Shown: positions 28,525 to 39,675 of the stretch, one piece after another | Numbering within the stretch: position 1 is the first letter of the stretch | How the letters are laid out: each line of letters opens with the position of its first letter | From: Trifolium pratense | Lineage: Eukaryota > Streptophyta > Magnoliopsida > Fabales > Fabaceae | Direction of reading: 5' to 3' | NCBI RefSeq assembly: GCF_020283565.1 | Contig: NC_060060.1 | Location: 18,538,001-18,602,000, forward strand | DNA length: 64,000 bases | Position numbers and translations under genes: made by a program | The notes under the pieces: generated by a model | Seen by the model: only the letters and a program-made list of their open reading frames with translations | Told to the model about the DNA's origin: nothing | Databases searched by the model: none

Positions 28525-28857
28525 AGTACTCCCTCCGGTCCTTTTTATAAGGAACAATTTGAAAGAAAAAAAATTGGTCTTTTTTTTGTAAGAAACAATC
28601 ATTAAATTTATTGTTACAATTCCATTTCTACCCTTATTAAATTGTATCAAATTAATCCATTCCAAAGTTATGCATTAATTAGAGTGACATATTCCCTATA
28701 TTACAATGGACAAGAATAAATTAATACACCAAGGTTAGTTTTGGAATAGATTATAAAATTTTAGAATTTTTAATAAGAAGATAAAGTTCCTTGGTCTGTG
28801 TGTTTTTTCGAAATTGTTTCTTATAAAAAGGATATATTTTTAATATTGGGAGCAGTA
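28525..28857. mobile_element. Stowaway-like MITE, degenerate right end
   Basis: The left end TACTCCCTCCGGTCCTTTTT continues into ATAAGGAACAATTTGAAAG. The inverted counterpart GAAATTGTTTCTTATAAAAA lies at 28810-28829, and a weak GGGAGCAGTA ends at 28857. Confidence 0.65.
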
Positions 28858-29455
28858 TAACAATATAGACGACATTTGGATAAATCATCCAAGCTTTTTA
28901 TATTTTTACAACACTCGGATATTTGGAATGCGAAAGAGGTAAAATTGAATATGTAAGGGGCACACACAAAAAACTCTAAAAAATACATTGTAATTTGAAT
29001 CTCTTATTTTGATCCAATGATCACAAATTTATAACTTAAGAGCATTTCCAATAAAAGTATTAAAGAGAGTATCATAGAGTAATGATTCGTATCTTAATTT
29101 TTTTATCATTGAAGTTGCTTGACGTGATACAGAGGATATCAAAATTGATGATTTAATATTATCTTTTTTGTATATCAAGTTAAATAACTTCTATTAAATA
29201 AATATAGAATGAACCACTTGTTAGTAATGTAGTTACACAATTAAAATAAAATATATATGAATTGCATAAGTATTACATAACATTGTATGAACATTTGTTA
29301 TTAATTTATAACACTCAAAGTGGTATAACAATTGAAGATGCTCTAAATAACTAATATAAAAAATAAAATAAATGCAAAAACTAACTACCTTGGTCAGATT
29401 AATACATTAGTATAAAAAATAAAATAAATGCAAAAACAAAATGGACACCATGTAA

Positions 29456-29553
29456 AGTTATGATTGATCTAGTGATGAGAGATTTGAATAGTATACATGA
29501 GGTCCTGGGTTCGATTTTCATTGCCAACATTGTAAATCAGAAAAGAAAAAAAA
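29456..29553 (+). mobile_element. SINE copy flanked by imperfect target duplication
   Basis: Box A type TTGATCTAGTGATGAGAGAT, box B GGTTCGATTTTC, CCAACATTGTAAA and an A-rich tail. Flanks are ATGGACACCATGTAA (29441-29455) and ATGAACACCATATAA (29554-29568). Confidence 0.7.
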
Positions 29554-29601
29554 ATGAACACCATATAATCAATCTTTTTTTTTTGATAAGCCCATATAAT
29601 C

Positions 29602-29750
29602 AATCGTTAGTTGGTTCAATGGTGATTAACGTTGAACTTTATAGGGAGGACCACGATTCGATCCCTCACAGCTGTGATCGGGAGGAGGCTAGAATCACTT
29701 GATGCCATGACCCTTGAACCAGATTAAACTGGTGGTGAAAAAAAAAAAAA
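29602..29750 (+). mobile_element. SINE copy (third family)
   Basis: TTGGTTCAATGGTGATTAAC (box A), ACGATTCGATCCCTCACAG (box B), GTGATCGGGAGGAGGCTAGA, ACTGGTGGTG and a 13-A tail. ATGGACACCATGTAA occurs again immediately downstream (29751-29765). A second member is at 47284-47472. Confidence 0.75.
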
Positions 29751-29779
29751 ATGGACACCATGTAACCCTAATGAAGCAT

Positions 29780-30010
29780 GACCAAGTTGCAAGTGGCGCC
29801 GCGGCAGCATTACGTAGCCCTAGTTTACAATAACCTAACCCTTGGTTGTAGCCTCTCTTTTCTCTCTATGTCTCTTTCTATATAAACCCACCATATACAT
29901 TACATTACACACATTCTCATCAACATACCAACACATTCTAATATTTCTAGATTTCTAGATCTATTACTTTGCATTCAATTTCTCTTATTTTCTTTGTTAG
30001 TCAAATTCTT
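29780..30010 (+). promoter_or_regulatory. orphan promoter-like region
   Basis: TCTATATAAACCC (about 29877) is a good plant TATA box, followed by a CA/CT-rich leader. The first frame downstream (from 30060) gives only about 26 residues before a stop, and a MITE follows at 30142. It may be the severed promoter of a lost gene or of a short-peptide transcript. Confidence 0.35.
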
Positions 30011-30141
30011 TGTATGCAATTCTTTTGTCTATCCAACTTTATAATTTTTTCTTTCTAATGATGCAAAATTCCATCCGCATGCGACACACACATGTTGGGT
30101 ATGACGGCCATCTTTTGCACAAATCAACTATAAGCTTTTAG

Positions 30142-30439
30142 GCTATGTTTGGATTGATGGTACATAACGGAATGGAGCGGAATGGAATAAGATGGAATGA
30201 AGCGGAGCGGGATGGAATGAAGCATAAAATGTATTCCATTGTTTGGACATTTTGTATTCCATCCCATACACCCCAAATTGGAGGGGAAGAAAAATAAGAG
30301 AAAATGATGGAATGGGATGGAATCCATACCATCACATACCACTCCATTCCATTCATTTTTAAAGAATCCAAACAATGGAACTTCACTTCATACCACCACA
30401 TACCACTCCATTCCATCTCATACCACCAATCCAAAGAGG
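30142..30439. mobile_element. GGATTGATGG-type MITE
   Basis: Ends GGCTATGTTTGGATTGATGG and CCACCAATCCAAAGAGG are inverted. The interior is rich in GGAATGGA/TCCATTCC. Overlapping long frames on both strands (for example 30138-30485) are artefacts of this composition. Confidence 0.7.
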
Positions 30440-31690
30440 TTTTTTCCATCTTTCCATCAACCTCTACGAAATCAAAAGCGTACATTTTTATTTTTTCCTC
30501 TTCTTTGACTATTTTTCATATTTTTATGAAAGAATATAGTACGTTAATAGCTTTTTCTATTGAGAGAAGTCAAAGCATTTGAAAATTACCCAGAAAAGCA
30601 TATTCTATAATCTTTTTATAGAGCATTTTTTATTTTTCTATAATTGGTATGTATGTAGTTCTATCACCGATTCTATTCTCTAGTTCTTTTTGCGGTATCA
30701 ATTTTGTGATTTCAATGTTGGCCATTTTGTATCGTTCATATGATTCTTTGTATATGCTTAGCATCAAAGATTTGATTTTAATTCAATTTTAATTTGCTTA
30801 GGGTTTTGATTTTTTCTAATTTGATCTTGTATATGTTTAGTATTTGTTGTTTATGATTTGATTTTCAGAAATGGATTCGTCACTTTCACGTTCTCGCTAA
30901 GGTTTGCAATCTATGTTGTTATTCTCTTCTTTGTGAGCTTAGTATGTGAGTTTTAACTTCAATTGAGATTTTGACATTTTCAATTTGATGATGTTGATGT
31001 TTCGAATTGATCTCGTAGGGATTCAACATGTTAACCATTTTTAAATTATTACTGTAATTTTTTGTTACAATACTAAGTAAAAACTAAAAACAATAAATAG
31101 TCTTTGGAACCAAGTTTTAGAAGAGTCTAAATCTTCTAAGAGTGTTAAATTTGACCAAATCCGTGACTAGGTATTAAATTTGATCTATTTTTACATCAAG
31201 GATATTTTAGTTATTTTTTATTTTTTAGGGTTGGTCGTGACCCACTCCGGCTATTCCCTACTTTCGCCACGGGGACAAGTTTAGGATAAAGTCAGGCCAT
31301 TTGTTTTCTCTGAAATAAAATGATTTAATTTGTGTGATAAAAAAAAAGGTTGACCAAAAAAATAAAAATATATTAAGAGAGTCAACCATCTTAAATGCAT
31401 TCATTTGTTTACCAAAAAAAAATAGTTGCAATCCTCAATTTATTCATTTGTGATTTTTTTAAACAATGTTAATTTTTTTTTAAAGTGTTCTATTAAAATT
31501 TATTAATTTTCAAAGTTTTAAACATTTTGACACTTAATATTTCATATTTACTTAATAATTTTTATATTAATTTTTCCCTTTCAATTGGTAAGGTGCATGT
31601 ATCCATATTCAAGAAAACTATTATAAATAGTCTATGATATTGCTAGTCTCTCACACAACCTCTGCCAACAACAACAACAATAATTTGATG
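30440..31690. other. intergenic, no gene recognised
   Basis: T-rich, leader-like sequence with no sustained reading frame. TTTTCAGAAATGGATTCGTC near 30864 opens a frame of only nine codons. Confidence 0.5.
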
Positions 31691-32439
31691 ATGTCAACAT
31701 CATCATCGACACAACCGCCATAGAAATGATTCTGATAGATACACGGTGGCGAAAATACTATGGAAGCTTTAATCAACTTAGCTCGACATTATCAATCTAG
31801 AATAACAGTACAGTTGAAGGGTTCTGATTTTGTCACTAACATTACACTTATCAATCCGGTGTCTCATGCCTCTACTTTTCCCATCAAAGGAATGTTCCAT
31901 ATGACGTCTCTATCTAGAACATACCTAAATACCTGTTGTGGTAATGTTACTTCCCTTTTTCCATATGCCTTTCTCAAGGTGGTGGATTGATGTTTGGTGG
32001 AATTGTTGGAGGGACAATTAAGATTCTTGATGGTGTTTTGATCGTTGTTGTTCTTTTAAAGAATCCTCAATTTTGTAGGCTTACCACTCTATTAAAAATT
32101 ATCATGATACTAAATTATAATTATGGAATCATTACATAAATTTTAAAGTAAATATGATTAAAATCAATCTTTTAAAAATTTATTATAGTCAAGTATATGT
32201 AATGATTCCGTAATTATAATTTATTAGCAAGGTAATTCATAATAGTGAGGGGTCAATCTGAAAAATTGGGATCTTTTCAAAATAGCAACAACGATCAAAA
32301 CATCATCAACAACCTTAATTGCCCTCCAACAATTTCACCAAACATCAATCTACCACGTCGAGAAAGGCATATGGAAGAAGAGAAAAATAAAGGATTAGTG
32401 ATGAATCAGGGAGGAAGATTATCACAAACAGACATTTAA
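31690..32439 (+). pseudogene. AHL (AT-hook, PPC/DUF296) gene fragment
   Basis: The frame at 31760 encodes the PPC-domain core with ALINLARHYQS, GSDFVTNITLINPVSHAST and FHMTSLSRTYLN. Near 31970 a frameshift moves the domain end (GGGLMFGGIVGGTIKILDGV, VVLLKNPQF) to another frame. A tail with NNDQNIINNLNCPPT follows at 32245-32439. In the family the PPC domain folds into a trimer and the N-terminal AT-hooks bind AT-rich DNA. Here the AT-hook half is missing and the frame is broken, so it is non-functional. It converges with a second AHL fragment at 32455-32770. Confidence 0.75.
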
Positions 32440-32454
32440 GTATGTTCCAAATAG

Positions 32455-32770
32455 AGATGTCATATGGAATATTCCTTCATTGGAAAAAGTTGGGGCATGA
32501 GACATCGGGTTGATAAGTGTAACGTATTAGAACCCTTCAACATTGTTATGCTAGACTAATGATGCCAAGCCAAGTTAATTAAAGCCTTCATAATATCTTT
32601 GCCACCTGGGATCTTAATGAGAATCATTTCCATGGTGGCCTCCGTGTTTTCCTTGACTACAACAAATGGTTTATGTTTGTTCTTAGATCTGACGGGTCTA
32701 CCTCTAGGCCTTCGGGAGGAGAATGTGATAAGTTCCTCCCTTGGCTCTTGAGGAAGACCGATATGTACTC
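32455..32770 (-). pseudogene. AHL fragment with AT-hook, inverted
   Basis: The minus strand encodes TFSSRRPRGRPVRSKNKHKP, containing the AT-hook core R-G-R-P (about 32688-32735). EMILIKIPGGKDIMKALINL follows, then a stop and frameshifts around 32580. It keeps the AT-hook and PPC start that the neighbouring plus-strand fragment lacks. The two overlap in about 200 bases of PPC start, forming an inverted repeat. Confidence 0.75.
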
Positions 32771-32923
32771 ATGGAGAGCATGACATCATAGTAAGACATC
32801 GACATCCCAACTATGTTGGCACCTCAATGCACTACCACTCCTCTACCATCTCACCAAAAGTATTATTAAAATGAAAACCAAAAGAAAGGGTGGGGGGCAT
32901 AAACCAAACCCACCAAAACAAGA

Positions 32924-33394
32924 TTAGCGAAAACGATAATTAGACAAACCAACTCTATCTCTAAAGAAACTCTCTCTAGAGCAACTTGGTAATTGGTCCC
33001 ACCAGACTAACCCATTAACAAAAAACCCCGCATTAGCTAATCTGTCTGCACAATTATTTCCTTCTCTATAAATATGAGAAAATCTAAAACGAAAATTTCT
33101 AACGATATGAAGACAATTTTTCCATTTAACCTTCAGCTTCCAAGGGACCACATTCACATTAGTAAAAGCTTGAACTAAGAGGACAGAGTCACATTCAAGC
33201 CAAAGATTGGTCCATCCTTTAGTAGAAGCAAATTCAATAGCATAAATTGCAGCGCAAAATTCAGCATAAAGGGAGGTTGCAACACCAATATTTGCTGAAA
33301 ATACACCTAAAAAAGTACCAAGATGGTCTCTAAAGATGCCACCACAAGAAGATATACCCGGAGAACCTCTAGAGGCTCCATCGTAATATATCAT
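32924..33394 (-). pseudogene. LINE RNase H domain (RVT_3 type)
   Basis: A 156-residue open frame covers a whole RNase H-like domain. Candidate catalytic residues are D in YYDGAS, E in AEFCAAIYAIE, D in ECDSVLLV and D in NNCADRLANAG. SPGISSCGGIFRDHLG is the usual plant LINE start of this domain. The reverse transcriptase that should precede it is absent: the sequence stops near 33400 against Helitron tail sequence. It is a fragment, although this domain itself has no stop. Confidence 0.8.
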
Positions 33395-33399
33395 AGTTT

Positions 33400-33510
33400 C
33401 CGTTATATAAAAATTTATAAGAAAATTTATTCAAATTTATGGTTAATATTACTTCAATTTTTCATATACCTTTTAATCAGACTCGTGCGTGCACGGGTCG
33501 GAAGTTCTAG
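33400..33510 (+). mobile_element. Helitron 3' terminus
   Basis: Hairpin GACTCGTGCGTGCACGGGTC (33480-33499), then CTAG (33507-33510) and T. The preceding AT-rich tail (TTTTTCATATACCTT) resembles that before the 8706 terminus. The AHL and LINE fragments just upstream may be its cargo, but the 5' end was not found. Confidence 0.75.
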
Positions 33511-34773
33511 TTTCCCTAAAAAAACAAATAACTAGTCAGGACCTAAATTTCATTCTCCAAAAGCACGAACACTTTATCATAAGTCATAACTCAAATTTCA
33601 TCTTGAAATCCATTTATGCCTCAAATTTCTTCTTCTTCTCAAAATCGATTCTCCTCAAACTAATCCCTTCATCCCCAACTCTGAGATTGATTCTCATAAA
33701 TTTCTTCTTCTTCTCAAAATCGATTCTCCCCAAACAAACCCTAACACGATTTTGTTGCGCATAAACTCTTGATAATCCGATTCAGAGACGCGAACCCTAA
33801 CGCGATTCTGCTGCTCAAACTCTTAATTGTTGATTCATTCGAAAAAAGCGACGAACTCTAGCTAGCCCCATTCAAAGAAACATGAATTATTCGTCTTGTC
33901 AAAACGCACGCTAGGCTCACTCAAATAGAACAGGATTCTCGCAAGGTGCTCACTCTTCATTATTTGTTTTCATTTTTCTCTCTGTTTTTTTCTTCTTCTT
34001 TTGCTTCTTCCATATGAGTCGTGTGTATTATGTTTTTTTACACCATAATGTATATAAACTAAAACGAGAAGACTTTGTACCGTGAAAACCAGAAGCGGGA
34101 AATTAGACTCTTTTAAAATCTTTTACATTCTTTTAAAATTTTCAAGATATAATCCCACAAAATCAATCTTTTAAAATCTTCGAGATTTTTTTTTTTTGTT
34201 AAGATTGTCTTTATAAATCCCCAATCCAATACACCCTTATATTCCAAAAACAAAAACTCCTGAAAAAAAAAACATAGCAGCACTGCTTTTGCTTTCAACC
34301 TTCATCCTTCGAAAGCAAACCGCCGTCTGCCAAACCGCCGTTGCCGCCTTCTGCTTTTGCTTCTTCGCCTTGTTCCGTCTTCTCCGCCTTCTATTTCTGT
34401 TTCAATCGGTGAGTGTCTTCTTCTCTGTTTCAACCGATGTTTCAATCGGTGAAAAGATATTTATTTTCTGCTTCTAACCTGATTCATCGTTTCTGTTTCT
34501 TCAACTCCTAATTTCAGCTTCTCTTTCTTCAAATTTGAACTTCTGTTTCTATAAATTTTTATTTATCAAAATAATATAATATAATTTCTGCTTATAATTT
34601 CTTCAAATTTGATTCATCATATGTGTCTGTTTTCATGTTTGAATATAGTATTGATGAATCATGAACTTGTGTTCTCTGTACGCCATTAGTATTTTTCACA
34701 AAAACTGTCTCGACGAGGGATCGATGAGTTGACTGTGTTTGTGTTTGTGTTTGATTATGCAGAGTTGTAAGTT
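33511..34773 (+). promoter_or_regulatory. upstream region and 5'UTR intron of DUF6598-like gene 1
   Basis: CT-rich leader-like DNA. A likely 5'UTR intron runs 34409-34762 (CAATCG/GTGAGTG to TTATGCAG). From about 33872 the sequence is duplicated at 49552. Confidence 0.5.
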
Positions 34774-36083
34774 ATGGATTTAGATAAGTACATTAATAAA
34801 TATACTAATGTTTCAAGAGGAGAGCTCGAGAAGTTGAGCGCTTGTCATTTTAATACGGTGAGCAGCGAGTCACGGAGCGAGTATATGTTCGAGTGTCTTG
34901 TTAGGCGACGCCATGAGAAAAGGGAAAGAGAGAAGAAAAATGGGAGAGCAGCTCTTCGAACGCGGCCTTTAGTACAAGTGTTATCGGTGACTGTGCAACC
35001 AAAGAAGGATAGTCCGCTTCTTATCTACGGGGAGATTTGTGGTGAAGTTTATGATTCTGGAGCGAAGCAGGTCCATGAACTTTATAAACGTCAGCCTGAT
35101 GCTGCTGAAATAGTTGGGACGAACACCGAGTTAAGTTTAATCGGTCAAGATTACTCAAGTTTCCCTCCACGTACACTTACACCATTAAGTTGGATAAATG
35201 TGAAGTTGTACGATGGAAATGATAATTTATTTGCAAAGCGGCGCTTTTGTTTGGATGAGGACCAATTTGAAAATGATTATGAAGAGGTCAAATGTAGGGT
35301 AATTTCTTGTATTCAAGGCGATATTACTTTTAAGTACATCATAATTCCATTTGGTGTTAATTGCCGCATAAGTATCAAAATGTTTGATAGACACTTAGTG
35401 AATGACCACATTGATGTCAACGGAAAAATTGTAGTTCGCTATGGCAATACATATGGAAATTGTATTGACGAAGAGTGTGTCATATTTGATAAGCAAAATT
35501 TTGATTTTGAACGAGTCGGATTTGAAAGTAAGACAAGATTTTTAAAGATCCCTAGATGTTGGTTGGCTACACCTGCATACGCTCCTTTTATTGTCACTCT
35601 AGATTTATCAGAATTTGGAACAAGTAGAAAGATTCTTAATGAGACCATAGAGTTACTACGGGGATCAACGTCTGGAGATTCATTCTTTCAAGAAGAGATG
35701 GGTCTCCTTATTATGGTTGAGGCCGAATGGTTTGAACCTGACCCTTTTGGGGTATGTAAGGTATTTAATTTATTTTTTTAGTCGTCATTGTAGTTTTGTT
35801 CTATTTGTTACTATTCCATTCGTTTCAAGTCACATCAGTCACAAGTTTTGTGTTATATTGTCTTTTAACAGTCACCTAGCTTACTAGAAATCTCCGCAAA
35901 AGACATGGAAGAGTTGGATACCGATGGAGAAGATGAGGTTTATTCTCTTTTTTTTTTTTGTACTTTTCTTTCTAATTTATTTTTCTGTCATGTTTTTGGA
36001 GCTCATATGGGTTCTTTTTACTTATTTCAGTCTTCTGATGATGATTTGCCATCCAACTCTGTGCTTTCATGGTATGTAACTCT

Positions 36084-36125
<42 letters not shown>

Positions 36126-37282
36126 CCTAAAAGTTTTTAAATGCTCTTTGTTGTTCGATCAAAGTGTGTTGTCTTAGCTTTTCTTAGGTTGAGTCTTTTG
36201 CAATTTTAGAGATCCATCTTGTGAGAAAAGTCTATTGGTTTATAAGAAGTTCAGAAAAATTGTTAGTCTTTTAGTGTATGTATTTAATTATGGTATAAAA
36301 AATTAATTAAGCAAAATAGACAAACAGATTCATGCTTTTACAACAACTTCTATACTCCGTATTGTGTTAAGCTTGAGCTTGTTTTTATTGTAGATTTGTG
36401 GTGGATTTGATTGAGTTTAGATCATTTATTTTTGAGATTGGTATATTTTAAGTTAATTTTTGCTCGAAAATTCTTATTAGGAATCTAAAACCTCATTGCA
36501 CATGGCCATCTCCTGCTGTGGAGATATTCTCAGTCTTCATTGGTCGTGAAAAGTCCAAGGCTATACAAATCCATGGTTCTGTTGAAGTTTTAATTGATGG
36601 TGAAGTAAAGTATTACATATTCAAAAGAGAGGAAAGAGATGCTCTAAGATTACAAGAACATGTGAATACCGCACCTATCCTAGATGACTCTCGACTTTTT
36701 GAGAATTTCAGTTCTTTAGGAATGAAATTTGATATAAAGGACGTTGATGGTCGTTTAGCCGTCAAAGGGTTTGTTGATTGGTATGCTGGGGTTCTTGGTT
36801 CTAATTTTTATCATGAGAAACAGCTATGTTCTTCTATTCTTGGTCAAAATGGATTCGCAGCTGTGCATTATTCCATCTTCTCTGACGCTGTTTTGGCTAA
36901 CATTAAGGTTTACTTAAACCTCAAAAGGGGAGCTGTTGATGTGTATCCCGAGGTGGTCTCTGGGAGTCTCATAACTCAATATAGTTGTTATGACTATTCA
37001 ACACGATATAACAAAGATTACTATCGGATCGTGTTGTTTAAGAGTGATGAAGATTCGGTTCAAATAAGTTCTAATGGGACAATACCACTTTCTAGGAGCA
37101 TGGTTGTTGTGCCAACATATTCCTCTCTTGTTGTCGATGTGAACCTTTCATTTGGAGACTCCTCCGGCCAGATGCTATCATGTTCTGAAATCATGAGATT
37201 TAATATTAATGAAGATAGAAAAACCTTAGAAACAACTGATTATTCTCTTTGCATGGAGTTAAGTTGGTGTGAGATTAAGTAA
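34774..37282 (+). CDS. two-domain DUF6598-like protein, copy 1, 4 exons
   Basis: Exons 34774-35751, 35872-35937, 36031-36071 and 36481-37282 join in frame (1887 bases, 628 residues), all GT-AG. After a basic N terminus (REREKKNGRAALR), a first domain starts PLVQVLSVTVQPKK and ends near AEWFEPDPFG. An acidic linker (EELDTDGEDE, SSDDDLPSN) spans the two tiny exons. A second domain starts PAVEIFSVFIGREKSK and ends LSWCEIK. Both have the I/V-x-SV start and repeated beta-strand pattern of DUF6598, a plant domain also found at the C terminus of the barley jasmonate-induced protein JIP60. That assignment is from memory and moderate. No RIP domain, signal peptide or membrane segment is seen. Function is unknown. 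Copy 2 at 50.5 kb is nearly identical. Confidence 0.75.
36088..36121. repeat. (TA)n microsatellite in intron 3 of copy 1
   Basis: A short TA array. The paralogous intron at 51800-51876 has a GT run plus a much longer TA array. Confidence 0.95.
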
Positions 37283-37289
37283 TATGGCA

Positions 37290-37460
37290 ATGACATGAGA
37301 CATTAGGGCGATGAATATTAGCGTGGATGGTCCTTCATGATAGAGTGCCAACTAGAGAGAATTTAATCCGGCATGGTGTTATCCGAGTAGATGAAGAACA
37401 TCGCTGTGTTTTCTATGGTGAAGGGGCAGAGACTGTGACACATTTGTTGAATTTTTTTTA
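37290..37460 (+). mobile_element. LINE zf-RVT fragment downstream of copy 1
   Basis: Translates as WMVLHDRVPTRENLIRHGV, then VDEEHRCVFYGEGAETVTHL, the zinc-knuckle region after plant LINE reverse transcriptase. Duplicated with the gene at 53046-53215. Confidence 0.65.
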
Positions 37461-37822
37461 ATACATACTCTGCATTACTGCACTTGTAAAAATCCATAAG
37501 TAGTTACAAAAAATATGATGTTCAATTAGCTCTTAATCCATTTAAGAGATAACACTTTAATACAGTTAAAGTGAGCTTATTAACAAAAATGTATGTAAAT
37601 ATTGATTCAAATTGCAATGAAAGGATTCTCATTTCTCAATCCTCCCCATTCTTTCTTTGTTTGCACCAAATGTACCTTATATGCTTGCTGTCTTATCTTT
37701 TGTGGGCCACTGTTATTGTCATTTATATCACAGAATGTAGGGATGGATGTAAAGTATAACTGAACTGAAGTTGTATTTTGATTACTATCTGGCATATATA
37801 TGAATGTGATAACATTTCAAAG

Positions 37823-39046
37823 TAAAACTCTCCAGCGGTGGATCCCTGTGTCATCCCAACAAAGGTATGGTAGCTCAATTGTTGAAGTCTACAGAATAGT
37901 TGAGGAGGTAAGCGTATCTTTCCACATGTCATGAACTCCATGCCCAATATAGAATATAGATGCATACATCATCTGTGGACCATGTTTTAATCTTTCTTGA
38001 TGGATCCATGTTTGAAGCACCAGATGTCTTGAAATTGAAGAATTTCTTTGGGTGGTCCTGTTCTACATCAGGGTGAAGAACTCTGGGTCTATTTACATTA
38101 ACTTAGCTTGATTATTTAAGTTTAGTCTAAAAGGTCAGACGGTGCGAATTGCTATGCAGTTATTACCAGAAGGAAAACATTCAATCGAATCTACTTAAAC
38201 CTGTAGGCCCCCTTCAGGGATGATTATTTCACTTGTTTTAGTCACAAATTGATTGTTTCACAAATTACCACTATCTTTTGTTAGGTAGGCACTGCAGCTG
38301 CAGTGTTCACGTAACACACTTCTATAGTGTGTCAATAATGGGTTTGATATCCTTAAATGAATTAATTCGATGCTAATAGATTCTTCATACCCTATAATGC
38401 ATTTTCTTGCTAGATTCTTTAATAGAATTACCTAGTGAGGATATTGAATTTGTTATGTTCATCTTGTAGCTAGCAAGGACGATATAGTACCACCTTTACC
38501 TATTCTTACTCGATACTCAAAGGAGATTGGCATTAAGACATTTGTAAAGAAGGAGTTTAGAGATTCAATGAGGGATTCACTTAAGGATCCAAGGCTTTCT
38601 GAAGTTCGAAAGTCAACACATATCAATGTTTTGGAAACTCCAACACTTTGCGTTCAATTAAATACCCTTTATGTGAGTACAAGCTCTAATTTACCACATA
38701 TTATCTCAGGCTTTTGTCGATTCTCCATTTTTTTTTCATTACTTTTTTTCCTTTACCTCCTTTAAACTAAAACTTGTATTAAGTTTTATTGAAATAAACT
38801 TCAACTATACTCATTGTGCATGATGCTTGCTTGTTTAATTAACTCTGGCAATAAATTCTTCTTCTTTTCTGCTTTGGCTTATGTCTTCATACTTTGCTGG
38901 TTTAGCTTATGAATTTATTGCTTTTAAATTGATTTCTATTAACTAATCATAATGAATTATTTTTTCCCATCGACAGTATGCTATCAGTCATCTAAGCAAG
39001 TTGGAAGACAGTATTTGGGAGCGTTGGACGAGGAGAATACATCATG
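37823..39046 (+). pseudogene. UNC13-like (PATROL1-type, DUF810) pseudogene
   Basis: Three exon-like pieces in order: 37823-37907 (RWIPVSSQQRYGSSIVEVYR), 38469-38672 (DDIVPPLPILTRYSKEIG, FVKKEF, then LETPTLCVQLNTLY) and 38977-39046 (YAISHLSKLEDSIWERWTRR). Each has consistent splice borders. They match the C-terminal part of plant UNC13/Munc13-like proteins such as PATROL1, which in Arabidopsis controls proton-pump delivery to the plasma membrane in guard cells. Those proteins exceed 1000 residues; only about 120 remain, and the rest is absent on both sides. The first piece is duplicated at 53576-53660. Family recognition is from memory. Confidence 0.65.
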
Positions 39047-39169
39047 GTAATGTTATAGTCAACAATTGACACTAGAGAGAATCGAAACCGAGACCTAAAA
39101 AGGAGCATATTCACAGGTCCAAGTCAATACCACCACAGACTACATACTAAACTCAATAATGTCAGACGC

Positions 39170-39280
39170 GAGGAGTGTGTTAATGAATCTCACATCAAAT
39201 GATCTTACAAATCAATCAATTTTATAAATTTTATAAGTATGAGTTAGCTCCAATTCAAATTTCTAAGATTTGTCCCAAGA
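39170..39280 (+). mobile_element. degenerate TRIM-type LTR remnant
   Basis: TGTGTTAATGAATCTCACATC and TAAGTATGAGTTAGCTCCAA parallel the solo LTR at 24856, but its ends are not intact. Confidence 0.4.
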
Positions 39281-39675
39281 AAATTAAGAGTTAAAATATT
39301 TCCGATCTTACACAATAACTTGTGCAATTCTCCTATTATAATTCCATATCCATATAATATTGATTTTCATTGAAGAGAAACTCTTATTCACAGCAAATTT
39401 TGCATATCGTGTGTTCTAGCTCCAAATTTTGCACTGCAAATTGAGCTTATACAATAAGAAGAGAAGTGGATTTTATGTACAAAAAATACAGTGGATGCAA
39501 TAAGTATTATTTTTGCCTCCCCTACATCTAGAAGGTAGTCAGAAAGGTCCATAGTCATAAAAGATAAAGCTTTGTGTGTTTGAAAACGCGATAGAAATCC
39601 TTCCACCGGGCAGCCATCAAACTCGTGCAGGCACGGTGGACATCGAAGTTTACAAACACACTGGAAAGTAGTTAT

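Noticed and set aside
30124..30582. Overlapping 83-115-residue frames on both strands
   Set aside because: They fall inside a GGAATGGA-rich MITE with low-complexity His/Ser/Ile-rich translations.
31760..31990. Functional single-exon AHL gene
   Set aside because: Only 76 codons, no AT-hook, and the conserved domain end lies in another frame.
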